Source: Isoperla grammatica (Eukaryota; Arthropoda; Insecta; Plecoptera; Perlodidae). Taken from it: a stretch of 64,000 bases of DNA. Positions 23,876-36,428 of the stretch are shown here, piece after piece. The notes under the pieces are model-generated. The model was not told the origin of the DNA. It made no database searches and worked only from the letters and a program-made list of their open reading frames with translations. Each line of letters starts with the position of its first letter. Position 1 is the first letter of the stretch. A program made the position numbers and the translations under genes. The stretch lies in assembly GCA_945910005.1 (NCBI GenBank), contig OX246743.1:38929461-38993460 (forward strand). The letters run 5' to 3'.

Positions 23876-24840
23876 TCAGACTAACTCATCAATGACGTCG
23901 GCATTCACAAGGCTGCTTCTGTGGGGTGTGCTATGACGTGCATTTATATGTCTCCTCATGTCGCTCCTTCTTTTCGATCTGTGTTGACAATGACTGCATC
24001 CAAACTGGCCACACACTAACTGCATGTGACGTTGCAAACTAGGATCGTCTGAGAATACTCCCTCACACTTAGTGCATTGCAATGTCGCCTGACACCCGTT
24101 TTTTAGATGTCTATCTAATGTAGATTTATCTTCGTAAATAACAAAACATTTCTTGCATTTCCTATCTGGCTCTCCGCAATCCCCTCTCTCGTGCCTCCTA
24201 AGATCCCGAATGCGCGAAAAAGTCTTTCCACATGTTTGACACATCTTTTCATGTGGCTTAACGCACGAACGAATATGGATCTTCAGATCGCACATAAGCC
24301 CGAAGGTCATTTGGCAAGATGGACACGTCGGTGCTCTATTACATTCATACTTCACGTGATCTTTATACTTTGATTTATTTCGGAAGAGACGTTCGCAAGT
24401 CGCACATTTATATTTGTTAATGCCTTCACAAATTTTAACGTGTTGGGCAAGATATTCCTGATTGCAAAAAATCTTTAGACAAATGTTGCACTTTGTGGGG
24501 TCTGAAGAAGTCCATTCATTTGTGAGTTTGTTTTTACAATGTATAATGTGTTGGTCAAGGTATCTCTGGCTGCAAAAGGTTTTGAAACAAACGTCGCACT
24601 TTTCGGAGATTGTACGGTTTTTGGATTTGCGTTTGGACTTCGCACGTTTACGCCTGTGTCTCCGTTTACACACTTTAATGTGTCGTGCAAGATAACTCTT
24701 GTTGCAAAAGTTTTTTAGACAAATGCTGCACGTTGCAGAGTTTGAGGAGGGTTGATGTGTGGATTCCTCGGCGTGACTGACGACGGCTGCGATAATCGGG
24801 AGAGGCCACAACTCATCATCATCATCATCATCATCATCAT
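23876..24840 (-). CDS. unit H zinc-finger exon, nine fingers, intact
   Basis: Acceptor at 24841, nine Asp, ELWPLPIIAAVVSHAEE, 320 residues. After finger 1 (CSIC) there is a strongly basic segment, RRHRRKRAKSKRKSKNR, a likely nuclear localisation signal absent from the other units. Fingers CDVC, CNIC, CATC, CPSC, CQTC, CKKC, CTKC and a short CSHC...HINARH follow. The C-terminus reads NADVIDELV, running into the conserved downstream block, which suggests that block arose from coding sequence. Intact, with promoter. Confidence 0.86.
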
Positions 24841-24991
24841 CTGAAACACAATAATCAAATCAGTGACGACCACGTCAGCGTCATAGTTAAAAGTGTGAGG
24901 ACGGCACAGCTACAATAAATAAACTCCAACACCACATGCAGACGTACAACACTAGTATGTACTATATACTATGCACTACTGTACTACTTAC

Positions 24992-25085
24992 AAGGCAGCG
25001 AGTGCCCTGAAGCCAACAGCGTCGGCAGTTCCACCCTTACTACACAGAATGCTCCACTTTTATGTGGCCCCCCTGCATGACGTCA
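24992..25085 (-). promoter_or_regulatory. unit H core promoter and leader mini-exon
   Basis: CRE at 25078-25085, TATA-like CATAAAAG at 25057-25064, donor CCTT|GTAAGT at 24992, 151-bp intron. This is the most upstream unit of the array in the direction of transcription. Confidence 0.58.
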
Positions 25086-26886
25086 GTTCCATGTTACTAG
25101 CCACGGGTGTTTAGTGCATTTCTGTAAGCGGACACTGCCAACGCTATTGGCTCTGTCCAACACCATAATACATGTGGTCATTAACTAGCAACCACACAAA
25201 GTAAGGGCAATCAGACTATGTTAAATTAACAAGCGTACATGAGGGAGTTTAGGGGGGGGTTTAGTTGGGACACATTTCAAGCACAAATGAATACTAGAGA
25301 AATGTTGGTTGGGTAAGTGGACGGGAAAAATAAGAGAAGTAGACCTAGATTGGAATAATCAAGGTATGCATTGTAATAGATTTATTTGTTTACTTATTGT
25401 TTATCTCATTCAGCTATAAAACTGATTTACAAAGGAGAATTTACTGATACAAAAGAGAAAATAATAGATATCTGTTTGCAAACCAATCCATGGATTGATA
25501 TATCGTCTGTTCTGTCCCGTCTGTTCTAAGAAGAGTTATACATGTTGTAAGAAGTATTCAACAGTGAGCACTACTGATTTAGATACTCGAAGCGTTGAGT
25601 GAGAAATATAGCTCGAAGTTCTTGACACAGGACAACACTGCACCTGAAAAAGAAAATTACGTTAATATCAATAGCATATTATACCACATGGGTTGTATAG
25701 TTGAAAGGCACTTTGATCAAATAACCGTACAAGGTGCAGTCGCCAACTGGAAGTAGCCACATGTGGACAAATTCAGTGGTGGAAATACATAACTACATAT
25801 TATATATACGCTCTATCTATATAACAACACTTCGTAATAGTTTAGAATTCTTTGTATGTATTCTGTATTTTTTTAATGATTGTGTTTAGTATATTCGATC
25901 TTTGTGGTCACCCAATGTACGTTGAACTGCAGAGAATAAGTTGTCATTCCTCTTATCTACCATCGGAGAGCTAGTTGAACAAATGTCTTCAGCTAGGAAG
26001 TATTGAATACAGCTCATTTCCTTAATATACAGTCATTTATTGAACATTGATGGGTTCCTTAAAATGAATACAATATGATAAATGAAATATAAAACTTACT
26101 GAGTGATAGGTCAAAGATACGTTACAAAAAAGATGTCCATAGGAGATGTGGCAATTACCATTTTCTTTTCAATAAATGAGCTATTTTATGTTGATTTTGT
26201 AATATTTTGTATAACTGTTTACTTAACAGATTACACAAAAGCTTAGTTTAGTAAACACTACAGAAAGGTACTTGGTAATAGTAAGATGAGCAATGAACAG
26301 TTATGAAAAAGAAGTGTTTTTAATTTTATTTTTAAATTTATTGGTTAGGGTTACATTATAGCATATCATTGTACAAAAACAATTCATATGTGTACATGTT
26401 ACCCTTCTAAAGCTAAGACACAATAAGCATATTCAAAATAATAAAACTAAATATACAGACATCACATACATAACTATTAATCTATAGGTGCCCCAGACCA
26501 AAATAAATTTAGAACTAAATACTATTACCTGCATGAGGGCATGAGGGGACATGCTCCAATACATGAAAGTTATTATTATAAGAAATGATACAACGTAAAG
26601 GAAAAAAAACAAACAAACTAAACAAAATAATATTAAATTTAACGAATGGAACTCAAACATTCCCGAATCAAAACTTGTTACCAGGTAATTAAAACATTAC
26701 CGGTATTACGTAATAGTTATGAAATAACATTGTTCACATCTCGATAATTCTAGACATTTAATACTTACTTGTTCTTCAAATTGCTCTCAGCAAATAAACG
26801 AGTCATTGGATGCCATTTTAAGAAAGTTTTCACAACCGTAACATTCAATAATAAAATAATAATAATAAAATTAATAATAGTGATAA

Positions 26887-26917
<31 letters not shown>

Positions 26918-27440
26918 AATTCTAACAATTCTAAAAAAATGCTAGGAAATTAATCTTAACCACAACCACTTCATTGGGGAACTTAACTTTACAATAGGTA
27001 CCAACATGCGAGCTCAAAGTATCACGCACACTAGTTACCAGACATTATATATATTATATATATATTGTACTATATAAGCAGAAAATGAAGTTAGTATTAT
27101 TCATTCAATTATTTCATTAGCATCATTAAGCAAATTGCTGACTACTGCAGCTTTGGTGGCAAGCGTATGAACTAATACGCGTCGTGTGTATGAGATACTC
27201 TGCAACTACGTGAATCATTAATCGTGTTACACTAAATGAAAATAGAAAATAAATACATATCTCAATTTCAAGATCAAATTTTGTGATTAGTGACTAAACT
27301 GTATATTCCTCAAAAAGGTATGCACTCTATTTGTTTGCAACAACTGCTTTTGGCTGGACATACCGGAATGGTAGATCCTTGCGTAAGTTGTGGTTGGGTG
27401 CCTTTTCTACAATATTCACAGGTATGTGAAACCAACGACA
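25086..27440. other. non-coding interval between unit H and exon I
   Basis: Array homology fades by about 25200. A/T-rich, with an AATAAT microsatellite near 26850-26925 and a short TA-repeat near 27040-27065. No supported gene. Confidence 0.5.
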
Positions 27441-27938
27441 TTTACATTTTCTTACATATCTTACAATCAACCACCTTGGTACACTCGTTAGCCACGTGAA
27501 ACGCTAACCCACGCTTAACATTATACTGTTTCTTGCACGTGGGGCATGGCATCATCTTGCCGCACTGGAAGTTAGCATGTTCCTTGAAGAGATACTGGTT
27601 GCGACATTTACATTTTCTTACATATCTTACAATCCACCACCTTGGTACACTCGTTAGCCACGTGAAACGGTAAGCCACGCTTAACATTATACTGTTTCTT
27701 GCACGTGGGGCATGGCATCATCTTGCCGCACTGGAAGTTAGCATGTTTCTTGAAGAGATACTGGTTGCGACATTTACATTTTCTTACATATCTTACAATC
27801 CACCACCTTGGTACACTCGTTAGCCACGTGAAACGCTAACCCACGCTTAACATTATACTGTTTCTTGCACGTGGGGCATGGCATCATCTTGCCGCACTGG
27901 AAGTTAGCATGTTCCTTGAAGAGATACTGGTTGCGACA
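27441..27938. repeat. 166-bp tandem triplication at the 3' end of exon I
   Basis: The block beginning TTTACATTTTCTTACATATC starts at 27441, 27607 and 27773, a period of 166 bp, with only a few substitutions. Each copy carries the CKMMPC-to-CKICKK finger region. Since 166 is not a multiple of three, each copy is shifted in frame and the coding exon stops at the first junction (27774). Confidence 0.9.
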
Positions 27939-28114
27939 GACGAAGGGACAGAGTTCACACTTAAAGATCGGCTCCTTGGCGCAGTTCTTAACGTGGTGCA
28001 TCAGATCCTCCTGGTTGTAGTTCTGGTAGCACAGAGCACAGCGTCTCTGATTGGTCGATTCTGTGAGCGTGGCGATGACGGGAAGGGGCCACGCTACAAC
28101 CACAGCCTTGTCGT
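27774..28114 (-). CDS. exon I zinc-finger exon, shortened by the triplication
   Basis: Acceptor cactgtttcag at 28115. In the shared phase the exon reads DDKAVVVAWPLPVIATLTE, then fingers CALC...HHVKNC, CELC...HANFQC and CPTC...HVANEC, and a truncated CKIC at the stop, 112 residues. The normal last finger or fingers appear to have been pushed out of frame by the 166-bp duplications. It probably remains usable as a shortened terminal exon, but may be a decaying one. Confidence 0.75.
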
Positions 28115-30135
28115 CTGAAACAGTGACATCAACATGTCAGAGACCATCGCCGCCATCTTGAGACAGTGGTTGCTTGGGTACCGGCCAATGTATTCTAGTT
28201 GGGTAGTACATGTTCGCCGTGCGAGATAGATAACAAATTAAAACACTTCAACACCAATGATGTATTGATCATAGAATGTTATTTTTGAGTCCCCATATCC
28301 ATATAGAATGTTAGTAAGTCATGATAGTAACCACCATCCAAAGATATACTGAAAAAGAAAGACCCGACATCCAAGCCACAGCATGTGATAAACTCCATGC
28401 CGAAAACATAAGATTATTGAAACTAGGGGCCGGTTTCACCAACTTTATAAACTCTGATTAGCTGGTAAGCGGAGATTCTCAATGCACAAACATGGCAACT
28501 GCTGTGCATTTTTAATGTAATGCTTGTAGAAAGCACGGTTACCAAACCGTGCAAACGAAATCGGAGTTTAAAAAAGTTGGTAAATTGGGACCTAACATCA
28601 TTTTTTTTTTTTTTTTTAAAGCATCAACTCTAGTTGGGTCTTTTTAGCTAAAAATTCCACAGACCTCTATGCTATTGTAGGAAGGATATGACCCGTGCGT
28701 GTTGTTGACTTGCATTCCGCTAGGTCGAAGCACTTGGCTGATGTGAGTCGCTACCGCCTCAATGGCCCACTACATCACTTACCGATCCCGTACCTGGTAG
28801 GTTTTAGCATACTCTATCAAAACATATAATAAAATAAAGCACGTCACTGATGGCTTATTGGACTGTTTAATTTACACTTGGTCCTTCATACTCTTATCAA
28901 CTGGTGGTAGACCTAGACCAATATTGAAAGCTGATATGATGAGTCTATGACAAACAATAAATTTCAACTCACTTTATATCAGAATGGTCATATTTTAGTT
29001 TGCCCCTTTTGAAGAGGACCCATCAATTTTACACGGAGAAGGTTGTAGAATAGGGATGAGGTGGATCGAATCAGGTATGTTTCATAAGTTTAAAAAATAG
29101 CCACTGACGTAGATTAAAAAATAAAGACATGAGAAACTAAAAAAAACATCGCTGGAAAAAATTTAAGATCTCGTCAACAAAAGTGGAACAATATATATTT
29201 ATGTATTCCTAGGTCAAGACAATGACAGTATATTGTACACTTCGAACTTTTGGAAGTTATAAATAAATGCAACAGTTTGTACAGTACAGTTTTTAGAATT
29301 AGTTACATGGTTCCTCTTTATTGTTGGTTTTAACTTCTGCACTTCAGTGTTTGCAAATAATTATATTACAATACTGACAAAAACAATAAAAATTAAAGCT
29401 ATGGACATTTCGCCATCAGAGCAAATAACTTCTCTTTAAAATGAAAGTATAGACGAGTGACCAACAAAGCGAAACCGCAGAGCGATTTCTTTCATGATCA
29501 TCATCGTAAACATTTAAATTAAATTAAATCATTAGTAAACGTTTCGTGAAATAAAACCCATTTCTGAAGGCTAAGTAAGGCCTCTTTAGGTATTTGGTTA
29601 TAGTTGTGGCCAATGTTGTAAAGTGGTTTCTTCGCCGTCATGACAACGAATGCCCAACTAAATTCATTGCAAAGTGTTTGTATTTCCACAGACCGAAAGC
29701 AACAACAAAAACATTAACCATACCCTTCAAAAACCCTGAATACATAACAGATCCATAGGTATGGTCCAATGTTTTCATTGTAGGTAGTAGAAACACCTGC
29801 AAAATGGATTGCTTCATTACCAAGGGGGAACGGAAATCAGCGCGTTATTGTCACTTGAGGACTGTATGACACGTAAAAAGGTTTCTAAACACTTTCTCCC
29901 CTTGTGAAAGCGGGTGATATCCGGTGTCAACACTCTCCAAGGGTTCCTGAAGAAGGCCATTGCAATATGGGCGAAACATTGGATCATTTATACCTTTTGA
30001 CACAGTTATACCTGGAAAACATCGCAAGTGTACTAGCAAGTAGGTTAAAAAAAAAAACGACGGCTCTCTACGAAATTGGCCACAACTATAATGGATTGTG
30101 TAACACAGTATAACACAGTAAATCCACTATTCTAT
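28115..30135. other. non-coding interval between exons I and J
   Basis: Contains a small inverted-repeat element (28425-28593) and a T-run near 28604. No supported gene or minus-strand finger sequence. Confidence 0.5.
28425..28593. mobile_element. small inverted-repeat element (MITE-like)
   Basis: Begins AGGGGCCGGTTTCACCAAC and ends with the imperfect complement (GTTGGTAAATTGGGACCT), inverted arms of about 35 bp enclosing about 100 bp. TA lies at both ends (TA-flanked AGGGG/GACCTA), which fits a Tc1/mariner-like MITE, although two bases of duplication prove little. Confidence 0.6.
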
Positions 30136-30563
30136 TCAATTTTTTCTCAGAACAGAGACAGTGTACTCGCCCACTCGACAGTTATAGTTCTTTGCGCTTC
30201 TTGCGTGTCGCGTAAAATCGGCAAGGAACACAAACTTCATGCTGCACGCCTTACACCGAATATTCTTGCCACATTCTTTCTCCATGTGATAATCTAGACT
30301 CCGTTTCAGATTATACATAGTTCCGCACTTGGGACACAAAAGTACCCTTTTACATTCAAAATTGACATGGTCGTCGTAAAACTGCTTAAGTTTTGTTACG
30401 AAAGAACAAGAAAAACATTTGAACGCTTGTTGTTTACCACACATGGTCACGTGATTGTGTAAATCTGCTTCGCTAATGCACTTCTTCGTACACAAGGAAC
30501 AATAATGGTTTCTGGATGTGTCCACCTTGTAAATGACATCAAAGCCCAACGGATCCAAAATAT
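30136..30563 (-). CDS. exon J zinc-finger exon, four fingers
   Basis: Acceptor ttctgtttcag at 30564, same phase. The start is diverged (DILDPLGFDVIYKVD) and lacks the AWPLP motif. Fingers CSLC...HVTMC, CFSC...HVNFEC, CPKC...HMEKEC and CKAC...HARSAKNYNC, then a short tail RVGEYTVSVLRKN; 141 residues. The last finger has an unusually long His-to-Cys spacing. No break seen. Confidence 0.78.
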
Positions 30564-33500
30564 CTGAAACAGAAAAAATACAACATCAACAACTGTTCGC
30601 TAAACATATTATTTGTTTGGGACTTTGAGTCTGTCAAACATAAAACACAGTACCATGCAATCTCTGGAAGTATGCTCTGAGTGGGCTGACAAAAATAACA
30701 AATGCATTTAAAATTATTAATGTAGATACTAACTTTAGTTACGAAATAAATTAACACATGTCCACAATACATTATAAAGGATTAACAGCATGCTTTGTAG
30801 CTATGGCGTTTACATAATAGTAAATAATGCAAAAATAATGTTATCCCCTTAGTGATTAATGATTATATCAGAGCACACCATGCATTATGCATGCATTAAG
30901 CAAATAAAGGGTTACACTATTAGGTATGTCCAGCAGCCAACAGTGAAACCAATAACTAGCAGGTATACACGGGATGAACGGGGATACGGGTATCTCAGCG
31001 AGTAGATTAGTTTCAGCCACGTTTAAAGGTGAATTAGTGCAGGTATTTGTTGTCCTTAGATGTGACACTTGTGTTGTAGCTCTGACTGTTGATAACATGT
31101 TAGCAGAATGTACCAAACGACGTGTTTCTACTTGATACTAATATTGTATCTCTACCAGTTGTATGAACAACTGTATGCATACGACAACAGTGACAAATTG
31201 TTTTAAACCTTTTACCCAAACCACATTCAAGGTACCTAGTAAACGTAAAGATATTACACAACAAATTTTAATCAGCAAACAAATTAGTGTTCTTGTAGAC
31301 AATTACCGTATTAATTGGGAATATATCTTGAAAGCCGTGAAAAAGTAAGTCGGGATAGTTGGTTTGGTATAGTGGAAATCGAACTACTTCAGAACTAGAG
31401 TATCGTGCGGACGCTCTGAGCCATCTTTATCGGTAATGCATTGATACTTTTGTAAGAATGACTTTATTTGTAAAGATAGTCAGTCTCTACGGATAGGTTA
31501 ACGTAGCCCTGAATTCCTAGTCGTCCCTTACCGCGAGCTCGTAAATAATATGAATACATGTTCTTTCCCATACGTAACAAGGAATGACTAAGAATTCTAG
31601 TATTTACTGCTTATTTTCATTAACAACTCCAGGATGTATATTTATTTATTAAATACACATTCAGTTCCATAAAAGTAAGAATCAAAATAATTTATAATTT
31701 ACAGAGACACGGTAAAATAATAACAATGTCAGTGTCAATAGACAACATATCATATCACATATTTAGTATTAAAAAGGAACAAACTTAAGCACATTTGGTA
31801 ACGGCACAAAGTCATAATAATCTATATATAAACACCTGCACACATACACATTATTCAAATAATCAAAATATTATAAATTCAATCCACAAATTCAACATGA
31901 TATACGGTTAAAATCTTGCAGAGCAGAACGGATTCTCACGTGTGACATTTCGCCAGAAAATAGTCCCGATATTGTCAGGAGATATGACTGCAAGTCAGAG
32001 AGAGTATTGTGCATGTAAATGATATGTCGGCATCGACAATGTATCTGCACTGTAAGATGTTAACTATGGGCATAGCGAGAAGACAAGCTTCCACATATAT
32101 TCTCTCCAAGTTATCAATACGTGAATTTGTTTTCAACGGCTCTCCTAAGTCATTTAAGTATTAATAAACCTTACATTAGAAATCACTGCGTCTTCTTTCC
32201 CAAGACCTCTTAAACAACATTGAACATCTATCACAGCAAACAGATACTACACGCAATACAAGGAATCTAATAATTGCACATGTCAACTTGAAACACACAC
32301 ACATTGTATTTGTTATTACCTTAAGTATATATTAAGCTCCGTTTGTTTATTAAAGCATGTAATTCAATTCGTTTAATCATAAACCGATATCCTGCTGTAA
32401 ATAACACTACATAAAATACAGCTAACATTAAACGTATTTGTTTATGTATGTATTTATAAAACGTTGATCACAAAATCAATTCATTGATTATTCGATCATG
32501 GAATGTTTAAGAAACATCATACTACTATCATATTGATGTGCTATAATCTTATCTCTGAACTGTTAAACAAATTCAATCTATAGTAATATTTATTTTGTTA
32601 TTTGTTTAATCTTTTTCTTATACATGTAAGCTGAAATAAAAGTACGACAAATAGTATGACAACGCAAATGTGATTTTGCTATATTATGCAACATTCTTGC
32701 AAATGACATTTCAACCGCTATTGTAGTGATAACATCTATGTATGCTGTATTCTGTAAATTGTTAAGTAGTTACTTACGCATATATATTAAACATGTGTTA
32801 TTGTAAATACATTTTGGACGAGTTACCACCGCAGTGAAAGCAGTTTAACAGATCAGATAACTAGACATGGCGCGATTTAGTAGCCTCCAATACTGTATTG
32901 TGCGAGCTAATAGTACAACATGATATACATAAATATGTAATACTACAATCTATGCAATAAAATAAAAATATGATTAATATAATCAACATAATTAAAAACT
33001 AGATAATATTTAAAGACAAAATCAGTCAATAGAAGTTTTAATAAAAACCCGAGTCTCATTAAAAAAGTCATCACGGGTTCTGTATTCATAAGACCCACAG
33101 GAAGTGCTACAAAATATCTTCCCCCGTGAACAATATCGTTAGATATATGCAAGATCACGCTACCGGTACCACCAACAAGTGATACAAACAATTCGGCTGC
33201 TAGTCAAGAGCAATGATCTATTTTTCTTTGGTTGGAGCTTATTTCCTATCAGCCCAAAACAGACACATTTCTGTTTGACATCATAACTAATTTCAAATCA
33301 TGTATAACCAAGCACCCATATCACGGTATACGGAACATCAATTTCAGTGGTTCTTAAGAAAAGAACATCTATATAGCATTTGAGTGAGTGGACAATGATG
33401 TACCGCAACAATACTAATCGAGACGATGAACGGGTGATATGTGAGCGTGAAAGAACGACCCACGACAAGCACAATGAACAAGATTCGATTCTTGCACGCA

Positions 33501-34733
33501 GCCAACATAGTTTTAAAGCTACATCAACGCCTAATTGACCAAGAGTTACTACGCTGGCGTTTTCAACAACGATAATACATAAATCTCAATAAAAAGAAAC
33601 ACGAAGGAACATTTAAGACTAGATTATATTTTGTCCATTATTACTTATTTTCCACTAGAAATTACTCTACATAAATAATTTCTAGAAAAATATGGTGCAT
33701 GGTAACTATTTTTCATATTTAAGTCTTTCTACCGATTCGAGTAATGAATTGGTTGTTTAATTAGTCTTAGTAGCAGAAGAAGAATACAATGGGTCATCTC
33801 AGTATATAGTTATATAGTATAGTATAGTATAGAATTATACTCTAATAACACTTCAAGGAATTCTTTTCCCAAAACAAATACGCACAAGTTTAAATCATTT
33901 GAACTAGAAGCTACATACAGTATAGAGAACTGCACTTGACTAAGAATAGATCGCATATTTTCCAACATATTTCTCCACATTCATTTATAGAAGCTCTACG
34001 GTTGATACATTATGTTCAAATTCGTATAATTGTGATGCTTTCAATACATTTCTTTCACATTCTTCCAATACACTACCTACTGTTAAAGATAAATGTTTTC
34101 ATATTAATTCAATGTATCACTACCTAAAATACATTCTATGAGACAAGTTTATTTTTATGATATACTTATTTCATAGTTTTTCAATATAGCATTACATGAT
34201 ATGCATGTTTCAGATTATTTCTTTAAATCGCAATTAATAAAAACAAACATTTTTACCGGTCTTCTAGATACATTCTTCATATCCTTAGAAAACCACTAAT
34301 TATATAAATTTCGTCCCAATTATTAAACATCCCTTAAGATAAACTTTTATCACATTTAATTATTGTATCATTATTTTACACAAATTGTCAAAGTAGTCAA
34401 TAGTATTTCTTCAAAATGTATTTTACTTAAGTAATAGGCTATTTGAACACATTAATTCATTAAAGCACTATTTTAAATACGTTTTCACATACTCGCAAGT
34501 AGTACCACTAAATATACGTTTTTCATTCATAGCACATTTTTTCAAAATAATTGTAATTACGATATAAGATCACATTCAGTTATTAATTATAGAACTATTT
34601 AAAATACGTGTTAACATACTTTAAATGCAGCGTGGTCAAAAGTTCCCTCTTAGATACTTTTCAACATTCATATAATGTATATTATATTACATCGTACAAT
34701 ATACATCGCTGATCAAACACAAATGAAGTATGT
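30564..34733. other. non-coding interval between exons J and K
   Basis: About 4.2 kb of A/T-rich sequence with many short chance frames and no zinc-finger, transposase or RNA-gene signal that I can support. It is probably intronic in the array model. Confidence 0.5.
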
Positions 34734-35548
34734 TTATGTAAAGATATCGCCACACACTCCGTTTAAATGAACGATGTACTGTACCATCGTTTGAAACTTC
34801 TCCAGACATACTTTACACTGATATTCAATACCCTCTTCACAATCCAAAGCACTTAAATTGATAATTTCGCTATCACATTCTGTTGCGATATGGTTATTGT
34901 ATTCGAGTTCACTTTGAAACAAGAACAAGCATTTACCACACTGGTACTCGACAACACTGTCGAGTGTAGCTACACCGTTTTCTACTACTCCAGCTACACC
35001 GGTTTCTATTACTCCATTTACACCGTTTTCTACTGCTCCGACAACACTGGTTTCTACTCCAGCTACACCAGATTCTACAACTCCAGCTGCACCGGTGTCG
35101 ACTACTCCAGCTACACCAGTTGCTACGACTGTAGCGAAACCTACAACAACAGTTTCGCTAGTTTCCACTACAGTCTGGCTAAGACTGAGGTTGGCTGAAT
35201 CGCAGCCAATTCTCACGTGAGTATTGTACAAGTATTCAGTCAGAAACGGTCGCCTACACAGTTGACACTGGTAGTCCGGACCTTCGGTTTGGTTTGGGCC
35301 GCGTCGTACAAGACTATCGGGATCGCAACCCTCCCGCATGTGTGTGTTCAGAAACCTCTGATTGCGGAACGGTAGGTTACATAATTTACATTGGTATTTA
35401 GGACGTACGCCGCAGTTTGTTTGGTGGGTGACCAGATCTTCTCGCTTCTCGAACTTGTCGTGACATAAGACGCACTCGAACAGAGCAGAAGCCTGGACAG
35501 AAGCATCGGCCAAGTCTACTATGGAGATTGACCAGCAGGTCATCGCAT
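34734..35548 (-). CDS. exon K zinc-finger exon with octapeptide repeat
   Basis: Acceptor cgtgtgtttcag at 35549. Reads DAMTCWSISIVDLADASV, then three CCHC fingers (CVLC, CKLC, CQLC), a roughly 70-residue low-complexity linker made of octapeptides of the type GVAGVVE[TN] (24-bp DNA period, about 34970-35120), then two more fingers (CGKC...HIATEC, CKVC...HLNGVC); 270 residues. The linker is Gly/Val-rich with regular acidic residues, unlike any other exon here, and may hold the two finger groups apart. Confidence 0.8.
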
Positions 35549-36428
35549 CTGAAACACACGAATACAGTTATTGTATTCTCGTGACGTCACGAAATACCAT
35601 TAGACAACGTTAACAGCATTATCATTTTCATTTATTGATTTGCACTAATTTGAAAGTAATATATTTTCTAGTACCTCTTTTACACATAGTTATGCGCTGT
35701 ACATACTGTGCCTAAACTCGCAGGTACAACAACTATCAATAAAGTGAATCATAACAGTCAACAAATTAAATACATAATTTTTAACACAAAGCATAAAATT
35801 GACAAATGAGTGGATAGACAATAAACACATATTTATTATATTAATTTTATTTATTTATTTATGCAAATACAATATTCTCTCAACGATGGGCAAAGGAGAG
35901 AAATGTTGACATCACTTTATTTACAAGTGCAATGTATACACGTACAATTACCATAAACTATTCTAAGAATTACACTACATGCAAACGTCGCAATGTCTCG
36001 CATCACGTTTTACAGCAGAGCAACCGTTTAGTGCATGATGTGAATTTTAAGGAAACCAGTCAAGTAATGCACTAAATAATGTTACCCTACACAAGCTAAC
36101 TAAATTCTCATGCTCACGAAATAGCCAGTACGGTATAATAATACCAATTTAATTTGATTTTTCAAATGAACATCTATTTGAAACAGATCCAGTACAAATA
36201 CAAATACCTTTACAATTGTATGAAATAACTCCTATATTGGTATACGTTAAAACGGCGTAGGCTTACAAGAAACGGGCATATTTCGGCGGTAGATAAGGGT
36301 GTGAATTGTGAGGTTAGCATGATAACAGATTGGGGGAAACTATTCTTATCAATAAACATATTACAATGATCAACAAGACATATGTCTGGAATGTCAGTGA
36401 CGACATCGAAAGAGATAACCGTAACGTG
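35549..36428. other. non-coding interval between exons K and L
   Basis: A/T-rich with ATTTATTTATTT near 35850 that includes minus-strand AATAAA signals for exon L transcripts. No gene seen. Confidence 0.5.

Noticed and set aside
4447..25100. Regularly spaced repeats that might suggest a CRISPR array
   Set aside because: The repeats are zinc-finger modules and duplicated genes with introns and TATA boxes in eukaryotic sequence.
25540..25670. Possible extra exon after an acceptor-like ttttctttttcag on the minus strand
   Set aside because: Only the acceptor-like sequence is present; no finger motif, shared phase motif or sustained frame follows.
28600..28800. Possible SINE after the T-run
   Set aside because: No tRNA-type promoter boxes or target duplication that I could support; it may be an unrecognised repeat.
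31340..31450. tRNA-like stretch (GGTTTGGTATAGTGG...)
   Set aside because: I could not fold a convincing cloverleaf or find A and B boxes at proper spacing.
34890..35198. Plus-strand Tyr/Ser-rich frame opposite exon K
   Set aside because: Shadow of the 24-bp repeat that encodes the octapeptide linker on the minus strand.
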